From Pirellula staleyi DSM 6068 (GTDB lineage Bacteria; Planctomycetota; Planctomycetia; Pirellulales; Pirellulaceae), in NCBI GenBank assembly GCA_945875845.1, contig CAMCMB010000004.1:62001-126000 (forward strand): a stretch of 64,000 nt of DNA, given 5' to 3'. Both the position numbers and the translations under genes were made by a program. Position 1 is the stretch's first letter. Each line of letters starts with the position of its first letter. Positions 27,180-35,097 of this stretch are shown piece by piece. A model generated the notes under the pieces. The model was not told the origin of the DNA. It ran no database searches and worked only from the letters and a program-made list of their open reading frames with translations.

Positions 27180-30082
27180 AGCAACTCGCAGGCAGCCCAG
27201 TTCGCCCCATGCTTGACATCGACCTTGAGGGGAACGCTGAGCGGCATCACGGTTGTCATGATCTCGCGGACGACACCCGCCAAACGGCTTACGTAGTCAT
27301 TGTGCACTTCAAAGATCAGTTCGTCATGAATTTGAAGCAGCATCCTGGCTGGCCAGTCCAAGGATTTGAGTTCTTTGTTTAACGCGATCATCGCCAATTT
27401 GATCATGTCGGCTGCCGAGCCTTGGATGACCGTATTGATAGCCATTCGCTCGGGCTCAAGCAACTGTTTTTTCTTGGGGTCCGGCAACGCATCGTAATCG
27501 CGGATTCCGCGAAGGAATCTCTTGCGCCCCGACATGGTAGTCACATACCCTTGCCGTCGACAGGCCATCAGTGTGGTCGCAATGAATTCCTTTACACCTG
27601 GGTATTTTTCAAAGTACGCATCGATAAACATGCCTGCTTCTGTTCTAGAAATACCAAGTGCTTTGGCAAGGCCGAATGGACTTTGACCGTAGAGGATCCC
27701 AAAGCTGACCGCCTTGGCGCTGCGCCTCATTTCGCTGGTTACTTGGCTTGGGTCGACACCGTTCACTTGCGCAGCGACGCTGGTGTGAATGTCGATATCA
27801 TTTTGAAAAGCGTGTTCGAGCGAGGCATCGCCGCAATGATGCGCCAGCACACGTAATTCAATTTGGGAATAGTCCGCTGTCATCAATGACCAGTCTGATT
27901 CACGCGGCAAGAACGCGGACCGAATCGATCGCCCTTCGGGAGTCCGAACCGGGATGTTTTGCAAATTGGGTTCGATGCTGCTCAATCGCCCTGTTGCTGC
28001 GATGTCTTGGCGAAACGACGTGTGCACGCGTCCCGTTATTGGGCTGATCAATCGCGGCAGGGATTCGACGTACGTATTGATCAGCTTGGTGAGTTGTCGG
28101 TACTCGACGATCTTCGCGGGGAGCGGATGTTCGGCGGCAAGTTCTTCCAGAACTTCCGCATCGGTACTTGGACCGGTCTTGGTCTTCTTGACAACACGTA
28201 GCCCGAACTTTTCGAATAGGATGTGCGCCAACTGCTTTGGGCTATCTGGATTGAACTCCTCTTCGGCCAGTTCCATGATGTGCGCCCGAATCGCGTCTGC
28301 TTGCTGTTGAAACTCGCTGCCAAGTTGTTTCAGCCGAGAAAGGTCCACTCGAATCCCTTCGGTTTCCATGTCGGCAAGGACACCGATGAGAGGGATTTCC
28401 AATTGATGCAGGACGTCGAGGAGTTTCTCCTCTTGAAGTCGTTCTGTCATGGGTGCAATCAACCGGAATGGCAGGTCGACATCTTCACAAGCGTAGGTCG
28501 AAACGCTTGCGACCGGAACACGATCCATGGTGATTTGGTCTTTGCCAGTACCAATCAGCGACTCGATAGGAATACTGGTATGTCCAAGCCACCGTTTCGC
28601 GATATCGTTCAGGTCGTGATTTCGGCCACCTGCTTCGAGCAGATAGTCCGCCACCATCGTATCGAAGCCGATGTTTGCGATCGGCATTCCATGGGACCGC
28701 AATACGATAGCATCGTACTTGATGTTCTGGCCTACAAACGTCTTTTGTGAGTCGGCTAGAAAAGGAGCGATGGCGGCGCGAACGGTATCTAGTTCGAGGT
28801 GCTCCTCACCGGCTGGTCCTGATACGGCAATGTAAGCGGCCTGACCTTCGGCCCACGAAAGACTGATACCGACCAGGGCCGCATCTCGCGGGCGGGTGGA
28901 AGTCGTTTCGGTATCGATAGCGATGGTCGTCGCCGTTGTGAGATGGTTGACGAGTTCGTGGAGTTGGTCTTGCGTCCGAACCGTGCAGTAACCATGGGTG
29001 GGCATTTTGAAAGCGGGTTCGTGTGCGAACTCTTTTAGCAGGGTGACGAACGACTCCGAGAGTTTTCGAAAACCGAGTTCGCGGAACAAATCCAAAGCTT
29101 GTTGTCGATCGAAAACACCTGGGCGCATCTGGGACCAAGGAATTTCGATCGGGCAATCTCGTCTGAGTCGGACGAGATCGCGACTCATCAAAGCCAAATC
29201 GCGGTTGTTTCGCAAATTCTCCTTTCGCTTTTCGCCGGCCACTTGGTCGATATTGTCGAGCACCTCATCGAGCGTGTTGAATTGGTCGAGCAACTGCTGC
29301 GCAGCTTTCGGTCCGATAAGCGGTACCCCAGGGACATTGTCGGATGAGTCGCCAACGAGCGATTGAAAATCAACCACTTGATCCGGCCGAATCCCCCATA
29401 TTTTTTTCAGTTCCGCTTCGCCAAAAAGTTCGTTTTTGCGAACGTTGAGCATTTGGACTTGGTCCGAGAGAAGTTGCCGGCAATCTTTGTCGCTTGTCAC
29501 CAACAAAACGCGTGCACCTTGCTGTTCGGCTTGATATGCCAACGTCGCGATAATGTCGTCGGCCTCGAAACCTGGTGCAGATACCTTGGGAATGGAGAGC
29601 GTATGGAGGCATCGATGGATCATTGGAATCTGATCGCGCAACGCATCGGGCATCGGTTCTCGATTGGCTTTGTATTGATCGTACAATTCGTTTCGGAATG
29701 TGGTTCCGGAAAAATCAAACGTACAGACCAAGAAATCGGGTTTCCACTGTTCGAGTAAATTCGCGATGTCGCGCAGGAATCCATGGGCCGCACCGACTTC
29801 GACCCCTTGCGGACTCGTCATCGCGGGCAATGCATGAAAGACTTGGTAGATGAGCGAATGCGAATCGACGAGTATGACCAAATCGCCGGCTACCGGGAAA
29901 GGATGTTTTTCGCGAGCGGATTCATTGGGAGAGTCGTCGCGTGCGAGGTCCCCCTCGCAACCGCTCTCAAGGGGCAATGGTTGTGTATTCGCCACCGCTG
30001 TTTTGGCAGGCAATGATTCGGCGGGGAACAAAGCCTCAAATCCAGCCAACATCGGCTGGTTCCTTGCCGCACGCTTTGCCAT
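27176..30082 (-). CDS. polA: DNA polymerase I
   Basis: A 968-residue polymerase for repair and Okazaki-fragment processing. An N-terminal extension of about 70 unconserved residues precedes the 5'-3' exonuclease domain (LVDSHSLIYQVFHALP, VCTFDFSGTTFR, SDKDCRQLL). The 3'-5' exonuclease domain retains its metal pair in IAIDTETT. The polymerase domain has motif A TADYSQIELRV, the O-helix RRSAKAVSFGILYG and motif C LQIHDELIFEV. All three activities look intact, unlike many bacteria that lost proofreading. It starts 21 bp after the SDR gene and overlaps coaE. Confidence 0.97.
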   Translation of the reverse strand: MAKRAARNQPMLAGFEALFPAESLPAKTAVANTQPLPLESGCEGDLARDDSPNESAREKHPFPVAGDLVILVDSHSLIYQVFHALPAMTSPQGVEVGAAHGFLRDIANLLEQWKPDFLVCTFDFSGTTFRNELYDQYKANREPMPDALRDQIPMIHRCLHTLSIPKVSAPGFEADDIIATLAYQAEQQGARVLLVTSDKDCRQLLSDQVQMLNVRKNELFGEAELKKIWGIRPDQVVDFQSLVGDSSDNVPGVPLIGPKAAQQLLDQFNTLDEVLDNIDQVAGEKRKENLRNNRDLALMSRDLVRLRRDCPIEIPWSQMRPGVFDRQQALDLFRELGFRKLSESFVTLLKEFAHEPAFKMPTHGYCTVRTQDQLHELVNHLTTATTIAIDTETTSTRPRDAALVGISLSWAEGQAAYIAVSGPAGEEHLELDTVRAAIAPFLADSQKTFVGQNIKYDAIVLRSHGMPIANIGFDTMVADYLLEAGGRNHDLNDIAKRWLGHTSIPIESLIGTGKDQITMDRVPVASVSTYACEDVDLPFRLIAPMTERLQEEKLLDVLHQLEIPLIGVLADMETEGIRVDLSRLKQLGSEFQQQADAIRAHIMELAEEEFNPDSPKQLAHILFEKFGLRVVKKTKTGPSTDAEVLEELAAEHPLPAKIVEYRQLTKLINTYVESLPRLISPITGRVHTSFRQDIAATGRLSSIEPNLQNIPVRTPEGRSIRSAFLPRESDWSLMTADYSQIELRVLAHHCGDASLEHAFQNDIDIHTSVAAQVNGVDPSQVTSEMRRSAKAVSFGILYGQSPFGLAKALGISRTEAGMFIDAYFEKYPGVKEFIATTLMACRRQGYVTTMSGRKRFLRGIRDYDALPDPKKKQLLEPERMAINTVIQGSAADMIKLAMIALNKELKSLDWPARMLLQIHDELIFEVHNDYVSRLAGVVREIMTTVMPLSVPLKVDVKHGANWAACELL

Positions 30083-30103
30083 TCAAAATCCGTTCCCGTG
30101 ATA

Positions 30104-30916
30104 CTAGTCGTTGAGTTTTGATTCGGATTTGACAGACAAGGACATGCTCTGCCAACCGCCATTGACCGAAATCGTTTGTCCATTGATGAACGCACAGTCC
30201 CCTAAGCTTACCGAAGCAATGACGCGAGCGATATCCTGGGGCATTCCCCAACGGCCTAGCATCGATTCGCCCGTTGCGCGCTTATGCCACTCGGACGAGG
30301 TCTGCGAGCCCCACTCGGTTTGAACCCATCCGGGCGCGATGCAATTGACTCGAATGCGTGGGGCGACACTTTTCGCGAGACTCTTGGAAAATGCAGCGAC
30401 CGCGGCTTTGGTGGCTGCGAAGTATTGGCCGCTATCTCCTTCCATGCCATGTTCAGCCTGATCCCAACCGATATGAATCATGGACGGAAGCCTAGCGGGA
30501 TTGGGTGGTTGTTCGAGCATCTTGGCTGCTACCATTCGGCTCAAAAGCATCGTTCCATGCACATCGGTCGCCCAAAGCAAAGCAAGCTTGTCTGCAAAGG
30601 AACGACCGCGGGCCTCACCCGTCAAAACGTCTGCACCGGCCGCATGAATCCAGGCGTCGACGTAGCTGAATCGCTCAAAGGCAGCGTCGACAAACGAGCG
30701 ATTGGAATCAAGGTCTCGGACATCGGACACAATGGTCAATATTTCTATTGAGGTTTCCGCGACGTGCTGGATTTCCGAAATCGTTTTGGAAATACCGGCT
30801 AGATTTTTGCGACAATGCAAGATGAGGCTCGCACCGCGACGAGCGAATTCGATTGCGACCGCTTGACCGATCCCGCTCGATGCGCCCGTCACTACCGCGA
30901 CGAATGGGTGCACCAT
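30104..30916 (-). CDS. SDR-fold protein with altered catalytic site
   Basis: A 270-residue short-chain dehydrogenase/reductase fold. The cofactor motif TGASSGIG (10-17) is intact and suggests NAD(P) binding. The catalytic Y-x3-K is not: K170 is preceded four residues earlier by F166 (the adjacent residue is Y165), and the usual serine region reads MIHIGWDQAEHG with no serine. The tail NCIAPGWVQTEWGSQ is typical of the family. It may bind cofactor without classical oxidoreductase activity, or use Y165. It sits between the diadenylate-cyclase-domain gene and polA, with gaps of 18 and 21 bp. Confidence 0.85.
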   Translation of the reverse strand: MVHPFVAVVTGASSGIGQAVAIEFARRGASLILHCRKNLAGISKTISEIQHVAETSIEILTIVSDVRDLDSNRSFVDAAFERFSYVDAWIHAAGADVLTGEARGRSFADKLALLWATDVHGTMLLSRMVAAKMLEQPPNPARLPSMIHIGWDQAEHGMEGDSGQYFAATKAAVAAFSKSLAKSVAPRIRVNCIAPGWVQTEWGSQTSSEWHKRATGESMLGRWGMPQDIARVIASVSLGDCAFINGQTISVNGGWQSMSLSVKSESKLND

Positions 30917-30934
30917 GTTTTCTATCCGCGCTTT

Positions 30935-31879
30935 CTAATCCGCATCTTCGGTGGGGGGTGGCTCGTAGTTAAACTCTTGCCATTTGACGGCTTGTTCCAT
31001 TGGTTCGATACGAAGTACCAGTGCTCCGTTTTGAAAGACGCGAACCGTACTACTCGATTGACTGACGACGATTGCGATGGCTTTCGTACGTTGCGTGATT
31101 GCCGCAGCGGCCCAGTGCCTTGAACCAAGTCCCTTGGAGAGTTGGAGGTTCTCGTGAAGCATTTCTATGATCTGACGAGATCGTTCTGCCACACCATCGG
31201 CAGACACGACAAAAGCACCGTCCATCTGAGCGATTTCCTTGATGTCCTCGCGAACGCGGGGATCATGCAAATTGCGACCTTTGCGACTGTAGCCTTTGAG
31301 TGGGTCAAATCCGCTGTCTTTGCAGTGCTGGAGCACTTTGCGGGTATCGCCTACCACAAACATCGTACCTACTTTTTTTCCCTCGCGGCCCTCACGTCCG
31401 ATTTGGACGGCAAGATCGATAACAATCTTGAGATTGTTGAGTGGCACGGAACTTTCGAGGCGTTGCAGATCCCGACTCGTGAAGCGACGCATACGTTCAT
31501 CGAGTCGAATAATTGAAATCGAATCAATTCGGTGGACTTCAAATCCGCAATAGACCGCAATCACGTCGCAATGGTTCGCCAGAAGCTCGTCCGCCACCGC
31601 TTCTAGGAGCGCGTGCTGCAACCGTTCGAGAAGAGGCGAGTCCTCTTTGTTTAAGACAAGTGGAATCAGGCCAAATTGGTCCGCGTCTGCAAGGTCCTCG
31701 ACTCGATCTGCCGCAACCAGGATTCGTTTGATCTCGGCGGGAACGAGTTCGCGTAGCCGTTCCCAGTCCGTCGCGCTGTCGAGCAGGACAAGAATGGCAT
31801 CCGCTTTGACGGCACAGGCCAACTCGCCGGCCGACTCGATTACGCTTGCAAATTCTCGCGTGAACTTCTGAACAGTCAT
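30935..31879 (-). CDS. Diadenylate cyclase (DAC/DisA_N) domain protein, CdaZ-like layout
   Basis: A 314-residue protein. The C-terminal half is a DAC domain that condenses two ATP into c-di-AMP: VGTMFVVGDTRKVL, the DGA motif (220-222), and SRHWAAAAIT at the second motif, where the usual RHR is RHW (254-256). The N-terminal half (AVKADAILVLLDSATDWERL, IKRILVAADR) resembles the pyruvate-kinase C-terminal-like domain joined to DAC in archaeal CdaZ. There is no membrane helix and no DisA DNA-binding tail, so it is likely cytosolic. It is the first gene of the run through SDR and polA. Activity is likely but not certain because of the changed arginine. Confidence 0.85.
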   Translation of the reverse strand: MTVQKFTREFASVIESAGELACAVKADAILVLLDSATDWERLRELVPAEIKRILVAADRVEDLADADQFGLIPLVLNKEDSPLLERLQHALLEAVADELLANHCDVIAVYCGFEVHRIDSISIIRLDERMRRFTSRDLQRLESSVPLNNLKIVIDLAVQIGREGREGKKVGTMFVVGDTRKVLQHCKDSGFDPLKGYSRKGRNLHDPRVREDIKEIAQMDGAFVVSADGVAERSRQIIEMLHENLQLSKGLGSRHWAAAAITQRTKAIAIVVSQSSSTVRVFQNGALVLRIEPMEQAVKWQEFNYEPPPTEDAD

Positions 31880-32004
31880 TTTGCAAGAGATCCGCGAGGT
31901 TTAGGAGTTCGGTGAAGGAGGAATATGTGCCACACTGCGTTGCCGCTGAGTGTAATTTCCCTGCGATTTTTCATCAATTGGGGCAGGCAAGATCGGTTTT
32001 GATG

Positions 32005-32032
32005 TTGCGAGCCCCGACTTGGCGACTATACT
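32005..32032 (+). promoter_or_regulatory. Sigma-70-type promoter for rpmB
   Basis: TTGCGA (32005-32010), a 16-bp spacer, then TATACT (32027-32032). It lies about 70 bp before the rpmB start, in a gap with no gene. A ribosome-binding AAGGA follows at 32091-32095. Confidence 0.5.
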
Positions 32033-32101
32033 TCTTTCCCCGTTTAGGGACAAATGTCAACACTCAAGGGTTCGAATTGTCGGTGATTTTAAGGATAGAT
32101 C

Positions 32102-32362
32102 ATGTCCAAGTCTTGCGAAGTTTGCGAAAAAGTGGCGTCTGTAGGAAATAGTATTGAGACGCGTGGTAAGGCCAAGTATCTGGGTGGGGTCGGTACCAAG
32201 GTTACTGGTATCACCAGGAGACGGTTCACGCCAAATCTTCAAAACGTCAAGGTTTCGTTGCCGAATGGCCAAATTCGTTCGCTTCGAGTGTGTGTTCAAT
32301 GCATTCGCAGCGGCAAAATTCGCAAGGCCGTTCGAGTCAAGCCATTTGCTATGCCTTCTTAG
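32102..32362 (+). CDS. rpmB: 50S ribosomal protein L28
   Basis: An 86-residue large-subunit protein. It shows the L28 core TRRRFTPNLQNVKV and two cysteine pairs, CEVC at the start and CVQC near the end, so this is the zinc-binding form. AAGGA at 32091-32095 stands 6 nt before the ATG. It precedes gatC by 19 bp. Confidence 0.96.
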   Translation: MSKSCEVCEKVASVGNSIETRGKAKYLGGVGTKVTGITRRRFTPNLQNVKVSLPNGQIRSLRVCVQCIRSGKIRKAVRVKPFAMPS

Positions 32363-32381
32363 TGATTACTGAGGTCCTTCG

Positions 32382-32669
32382 ATGGCTTTGTCTGCCGAAG
32401 ATGTGATTCGAATCGCAAGTCTCTCCAGGCTCTATTTGGCGCCTGGCGAAATGGACGAACTCACTATTAAACTCCGCAAAATTGTCGAGCTCGTTGATCA
32501 ACTTTCTGAAGTTAACACCGAAAACGTCGAACCAATGGTTCACGCGTTTGATTTGCAAAATGTGCTTGCTCCCGATGTCTGTGGGCATTCCCTTCCTCGC
32601 ACGGAAGTTCTTCAAAATGCACCTGCCTCGGATTCGGAGTGCTTCCGCGTCCCAGCGGTTCTTGGGTGA
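32382..32669 (+). CDS. gatC: Asp-tRNA(Asn)/Glu-tRNA(Gln) amidotransferase subunit C
   Basis: A 95-residue subunit that holds the GatA-GatB complex together; the complex amidates misacylated Glu-tRNA(Gln) or Asp-tRNA(Asn). Family residues IRIASLSRLYLAPGEMDEL, the I-V-E-L-V-D-Q-L helix and VEPMVHAF are clear. gatA and gatB are not in the window. Its TGA overlaps the ATG of the next gene (TGATG), which couples translation. Confidence 0.94.
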   Translation: MALSAEDVIRIASLSRLYLAPGEMDELTIKLRKIVELVDQLSEVNTENVEPMVHAFDLQNVLAPDVCGHSLPRTEVLQNAPASDSECFRVPAVLG

Positions 32670-33631
32670 TGGCTGTGTGGACGATCAGGTCGTTTCTCAA
32701 CACTGATACTCCTCAACTTTCAAAGCTGTGGCTAGATCACCACTCCGCCTTCCGTTCCAACAGCACCTGCTCGGTCAGTGTGTGGGACCAGTGTGTCCTG
32801 AGCAAGCCGTTCTTCGATCGCGACTACCTAGCGCTGGCAGTGACGAACGACAATGAAGCGCTGGGATTCATTCATTTTGGCTTTGCTAGCAACCTCACGG
32901 GCAACCGTGCAAGCGATGCGAATACCATCCTTCACAGCATCTGCATTTCCCAGAGCAAAGACGAAGACAATATCGCAGCGGGGTTGCTGCGACACGCGCA
33001 GCATACATTGAAGTTGCAGGGGGCGACGCACATCACGGCTCTTGGCACCACAGAGCGAAGTGCATTCTATCTGGGTATTGGAGATGGCGACAATTTGATG
33101 GGTGTTGTGGCTCGCGATGCGCGCACGCAACGCTGGTTGGCCCACGCTGGATTCCTCCCGACCCGCCCCATGGAGTGCTGGGAATTGGATTTGTCCTCGT
33201 TTCGACCACCTATGGATCGGCTGCAAATAGCTATACGGCGGACTTGTACGGTTGGCAGGTTGCTCGACGAAGACTCGAATCAATGGTGGCTGAGTTCGGT
33301 GCTAGGGCATTGCGAACAAGTGCGATTCAACTTGGTACTACGGTCGCCTCCCAAAGTCGAAAACGAAATCATGTTTTGGTACCCGGACTCCACCATTTCG
33401 GAAATTGACTCAAGTGTGGTTCGTCTTTGGCTGCCTACCGTTCCGGCAAGTGAAGAGGCTCGCGAACGGTTCATCTATTTGATGGCTGAATCCCTTCGGC
33501 AACTACAACAAGAGCGGAAGTACGCTGTTCGAACCTACGCTTCGGCAGACCAACAGCCAACGATTACTCTTTTACTACGCTTGGGTTTTCGCTCTACCGA
33601 ACACGGAATGGTGTTTACGAAAAACGTGTAG
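32669..33631 (+). CDS. Two-domain GNAT-family acetyltransferase-like protein
   Basis: About 320 residues. The first half is a GNAT fold: LALAVTNDNEALGFIHFGF for strands 2-4, then the acetyl-CoA loop region ICISQSKDEDNIAAGLLRHAQ and HAGFLPTRPMECWEL. The second half repeats the pattern weakly (ARERFIYLMAESLRQLQQER, LRLGFRSTEHGMVF), so the protein looks like a tandem GNAT in which the second copy lacks a clear cofactor loop. Substrate unknown. The ATG at 32669 shares one base with the gatC stop; an upstream start at 32639 would overlap gatC further and is not needed. Confidence 0.72.
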   Translation: MAVWTIRSFLNTDTPQLSKLWLDHHSAFRSNSTCSVSVWDQCVLSKPFFDRDYLALAVTNDNEALGFIHFGFASNLTGNRASDANTILHSICISQSKDEDNIAAGLLRHAQHTLKLQGATHITALGTTERSAFYLGIGDGDNLMGVVARDARTQRWLAHAGFLPTRPMECWELDLSSFRPPMDRLQIAIRRTCTVGRLLDEDSNQWWLSSVLGHCEQVRFNLVLRSPPKVENEIMFWYPDSTISEIDSSVVRLWLPTVPASEEARERFIYLMAESLRQLQQERKYAVRTYASADQQPTITLLLRLGFRSTEHGMVFTKNV

Positions 33632-33634
33632 CAA

Positions 33635-34408
33635 CTACTTCGATACCACGCTCGAGAGCGAGTGTTTGATGATGCTGGACCAGAGTTCATAACCTTGTTG
33701 ATTCTGATGCAGCTTGTCTTTCAGAAAGAGCTCCGAGCGAGGCTCGCCGTTTGCCGTTAAATAGCTCGTTGCGGTCTTGATAAAGAATGTGTTGGATTGC
33801 CCTTTCGCAAGTGCTTCCAACGCTTGGTTCGCCTCCTGAATCTTAGGCCAAACCTTAAATCGTGATGGTGTTGGAGTAATCTCGATCAAGAAGATAGGCA
33901 CGTTGGGTTTTTGGGTTCGGATGGACGCAATCACCAAGGTGGCCAGCCGAACAATCTCGCCTGGAGTCTTGTCGCTATCGCTGCCAGTGATGTCGTTACC
34001 AACAAAGATGAGCACGGCGCGATACTGAAGCCCATCGATGAGCTTGGGCGCAAAGATGGCCAAATCGCAATATTTCGAACCTCCATACGCCCGTCGCAAC
34101 ATCTTGTAGGGCGCCATATTTTGGTTGATGCTTTCCCATAATCGAAAGCTTGAACTACCCAGGCACAAGATGTCGGAGTCGCTTCCTTCCGTCGCATTGT
34201 TCTCCGACAACCGATCCACTTCGGCTTTCCATTTGGAGGCTTTTTCTGCATACCCCAACAAATCGTTTTTGCTGCAAAAAGCCTTTTGAGATTCGCTAAG
34301 TCCTTCTGCGGCCTTTTTTTCCTGGCCAATCGCACCGAGATGGATCAGTGCAACAAAAACAAGCGCGTGAACACGAGTAAGAGAAAACAATCTTTTTGAA
34401 ATCTTCAT
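33635..34408 (-). CDS. Exported SGNH/GDSL-type hydrolase
   Basis: A 257-residue esterase-fold protein. The N-terminus MKISKRLFSL plus a hydrophobic stretch VHALVFVALIHLG suggests a signal peptide. Block I serine is in CLGSSSFRLW, block II glycine in YGGSKYCD, block III asparagine in FVGNDI, and block V D-x2-H in KDKLHQNQQGYELW. These keep the four SGNH residues, so it is probably active on an ester or acetyl-carbohydrate bond; the substrate is unknown. Its start overlaps the stop of cysC by 4 nt. Confidence 0.88.
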   Translation of the reverse strand: MKISKRLFSLTRVHALVFVALIHLGAIGQEKKAAEGLSESQKAFCSKNDLLGYAEKASKWKAEVDRLSENNATEGSDSDILCLGSSSFRLWESINQNMAPYKMLRRAYGGSKYCDLAIFAPKLIDGLQYRAVLIFVGNDITGSDSDKTPGEIVRLATLVIASIRTQKPNVPIFLIEITPTPSRFKVWPKIQEANQALEALAKGQSNTFFIKTATSYLTANGEPRSELFLKDKLHQNQQGYELWSSIIKHSLSSVVSK

Positions 34409-35070
34409 TTGGCCAGTATTTTTCTGTCGGTAAGCAATTGGATTACCTGAGCAGCGAGTTGCTCAGGCGGCTGGGTTCCACCGGCAAGCTCGAGATCGGG
34501 GCTGTCGGGCGCTTCGTACGGGTCCGAAATTCCAGTGAAGTTTTTTATTTTACCCTCGATTGCCTGTTGATAGAGTCCCTTTGGGTCGCGAGCGATGCAA
34601 ATTTCCAGCGGCGTATTGACAAATACCTCCAAAAAACACCCGTTGCCGCTCGACTCAACCCAAGATCGAACGCGATTGCGATCGATGCGATACGGGCTGA
34701 CAAAGGCAGTCAAGCAGATCATGCCCGCGGACGCGAAGAGCTCGGTAATCGCACCCACTCGGCGAATGTTTTCTTCCCTGTCCTGCGGTCCGAATCCTAA
34801 ACCAAATCGTTTGGCGAAATCGGGGCCATGCACTGGTTCGAGGAGATTGGGACCCGCGCACAACCCATGACGCACGTTGTCGCCGTCGAGGAGAAAAGTC
34901 TGCGCTCCACGATCGAAGAGCATTTTATCCACGACATTCGCGACCGTGCTTTTCCCCGATCCGCTCAATCCAGTAAACCAAACTACGCATCCACCATGCC
35001 CATTTCGCTCAAATCGATGCTCTTTCGAAACCGACTGAGCATGCCAAACAATGCGTGGATTTTCGGACAT
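34405..35070 (-). CDS. cysC: Adenylylsulfate kinase
   Basis: A 221-residue P-loop kinase that phosphorylates adenosine phosphosulfate to PAPS, the sulfuryl donor for sulfate assimilation and sulfation. Seen: WFTGLSGSGKST, LLDGDNVRHGL, and GPQDREENIRRVGAI. About 20 extra residues (AGPNLLEPVHGPDFAKRFG) sit between the DNVRHGL and DREEN motifs. No sulfate adenylyltransferase gene is adjacent. It may serve sulfation of surface polymers, which is inference. Confidence 0.95.
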   Translation of the reverse strand: MSENPRIVWHAQSVSKEHRFERNGHGGCVVWFTGLSGSGKSTVANVVDKMLFDRGAQTFLLDGDNVRHGLCAGPNLLEPVHGPDFAKRFGLGFGPQDREENIRRVGAITELFASAGMICLTAFVSPYRIDRNRVRSWVESSGNGCFLEVFVNTPLEICIARDPKGLYQQAIEGKIKNFTGISDPYEAPDSPDLELAGGTQPPEQLAAQVIQLLTDRKILAK

Positions 35071-35097
35071 GGTGGCTTAGAATTCGTCTTCAGAAAC

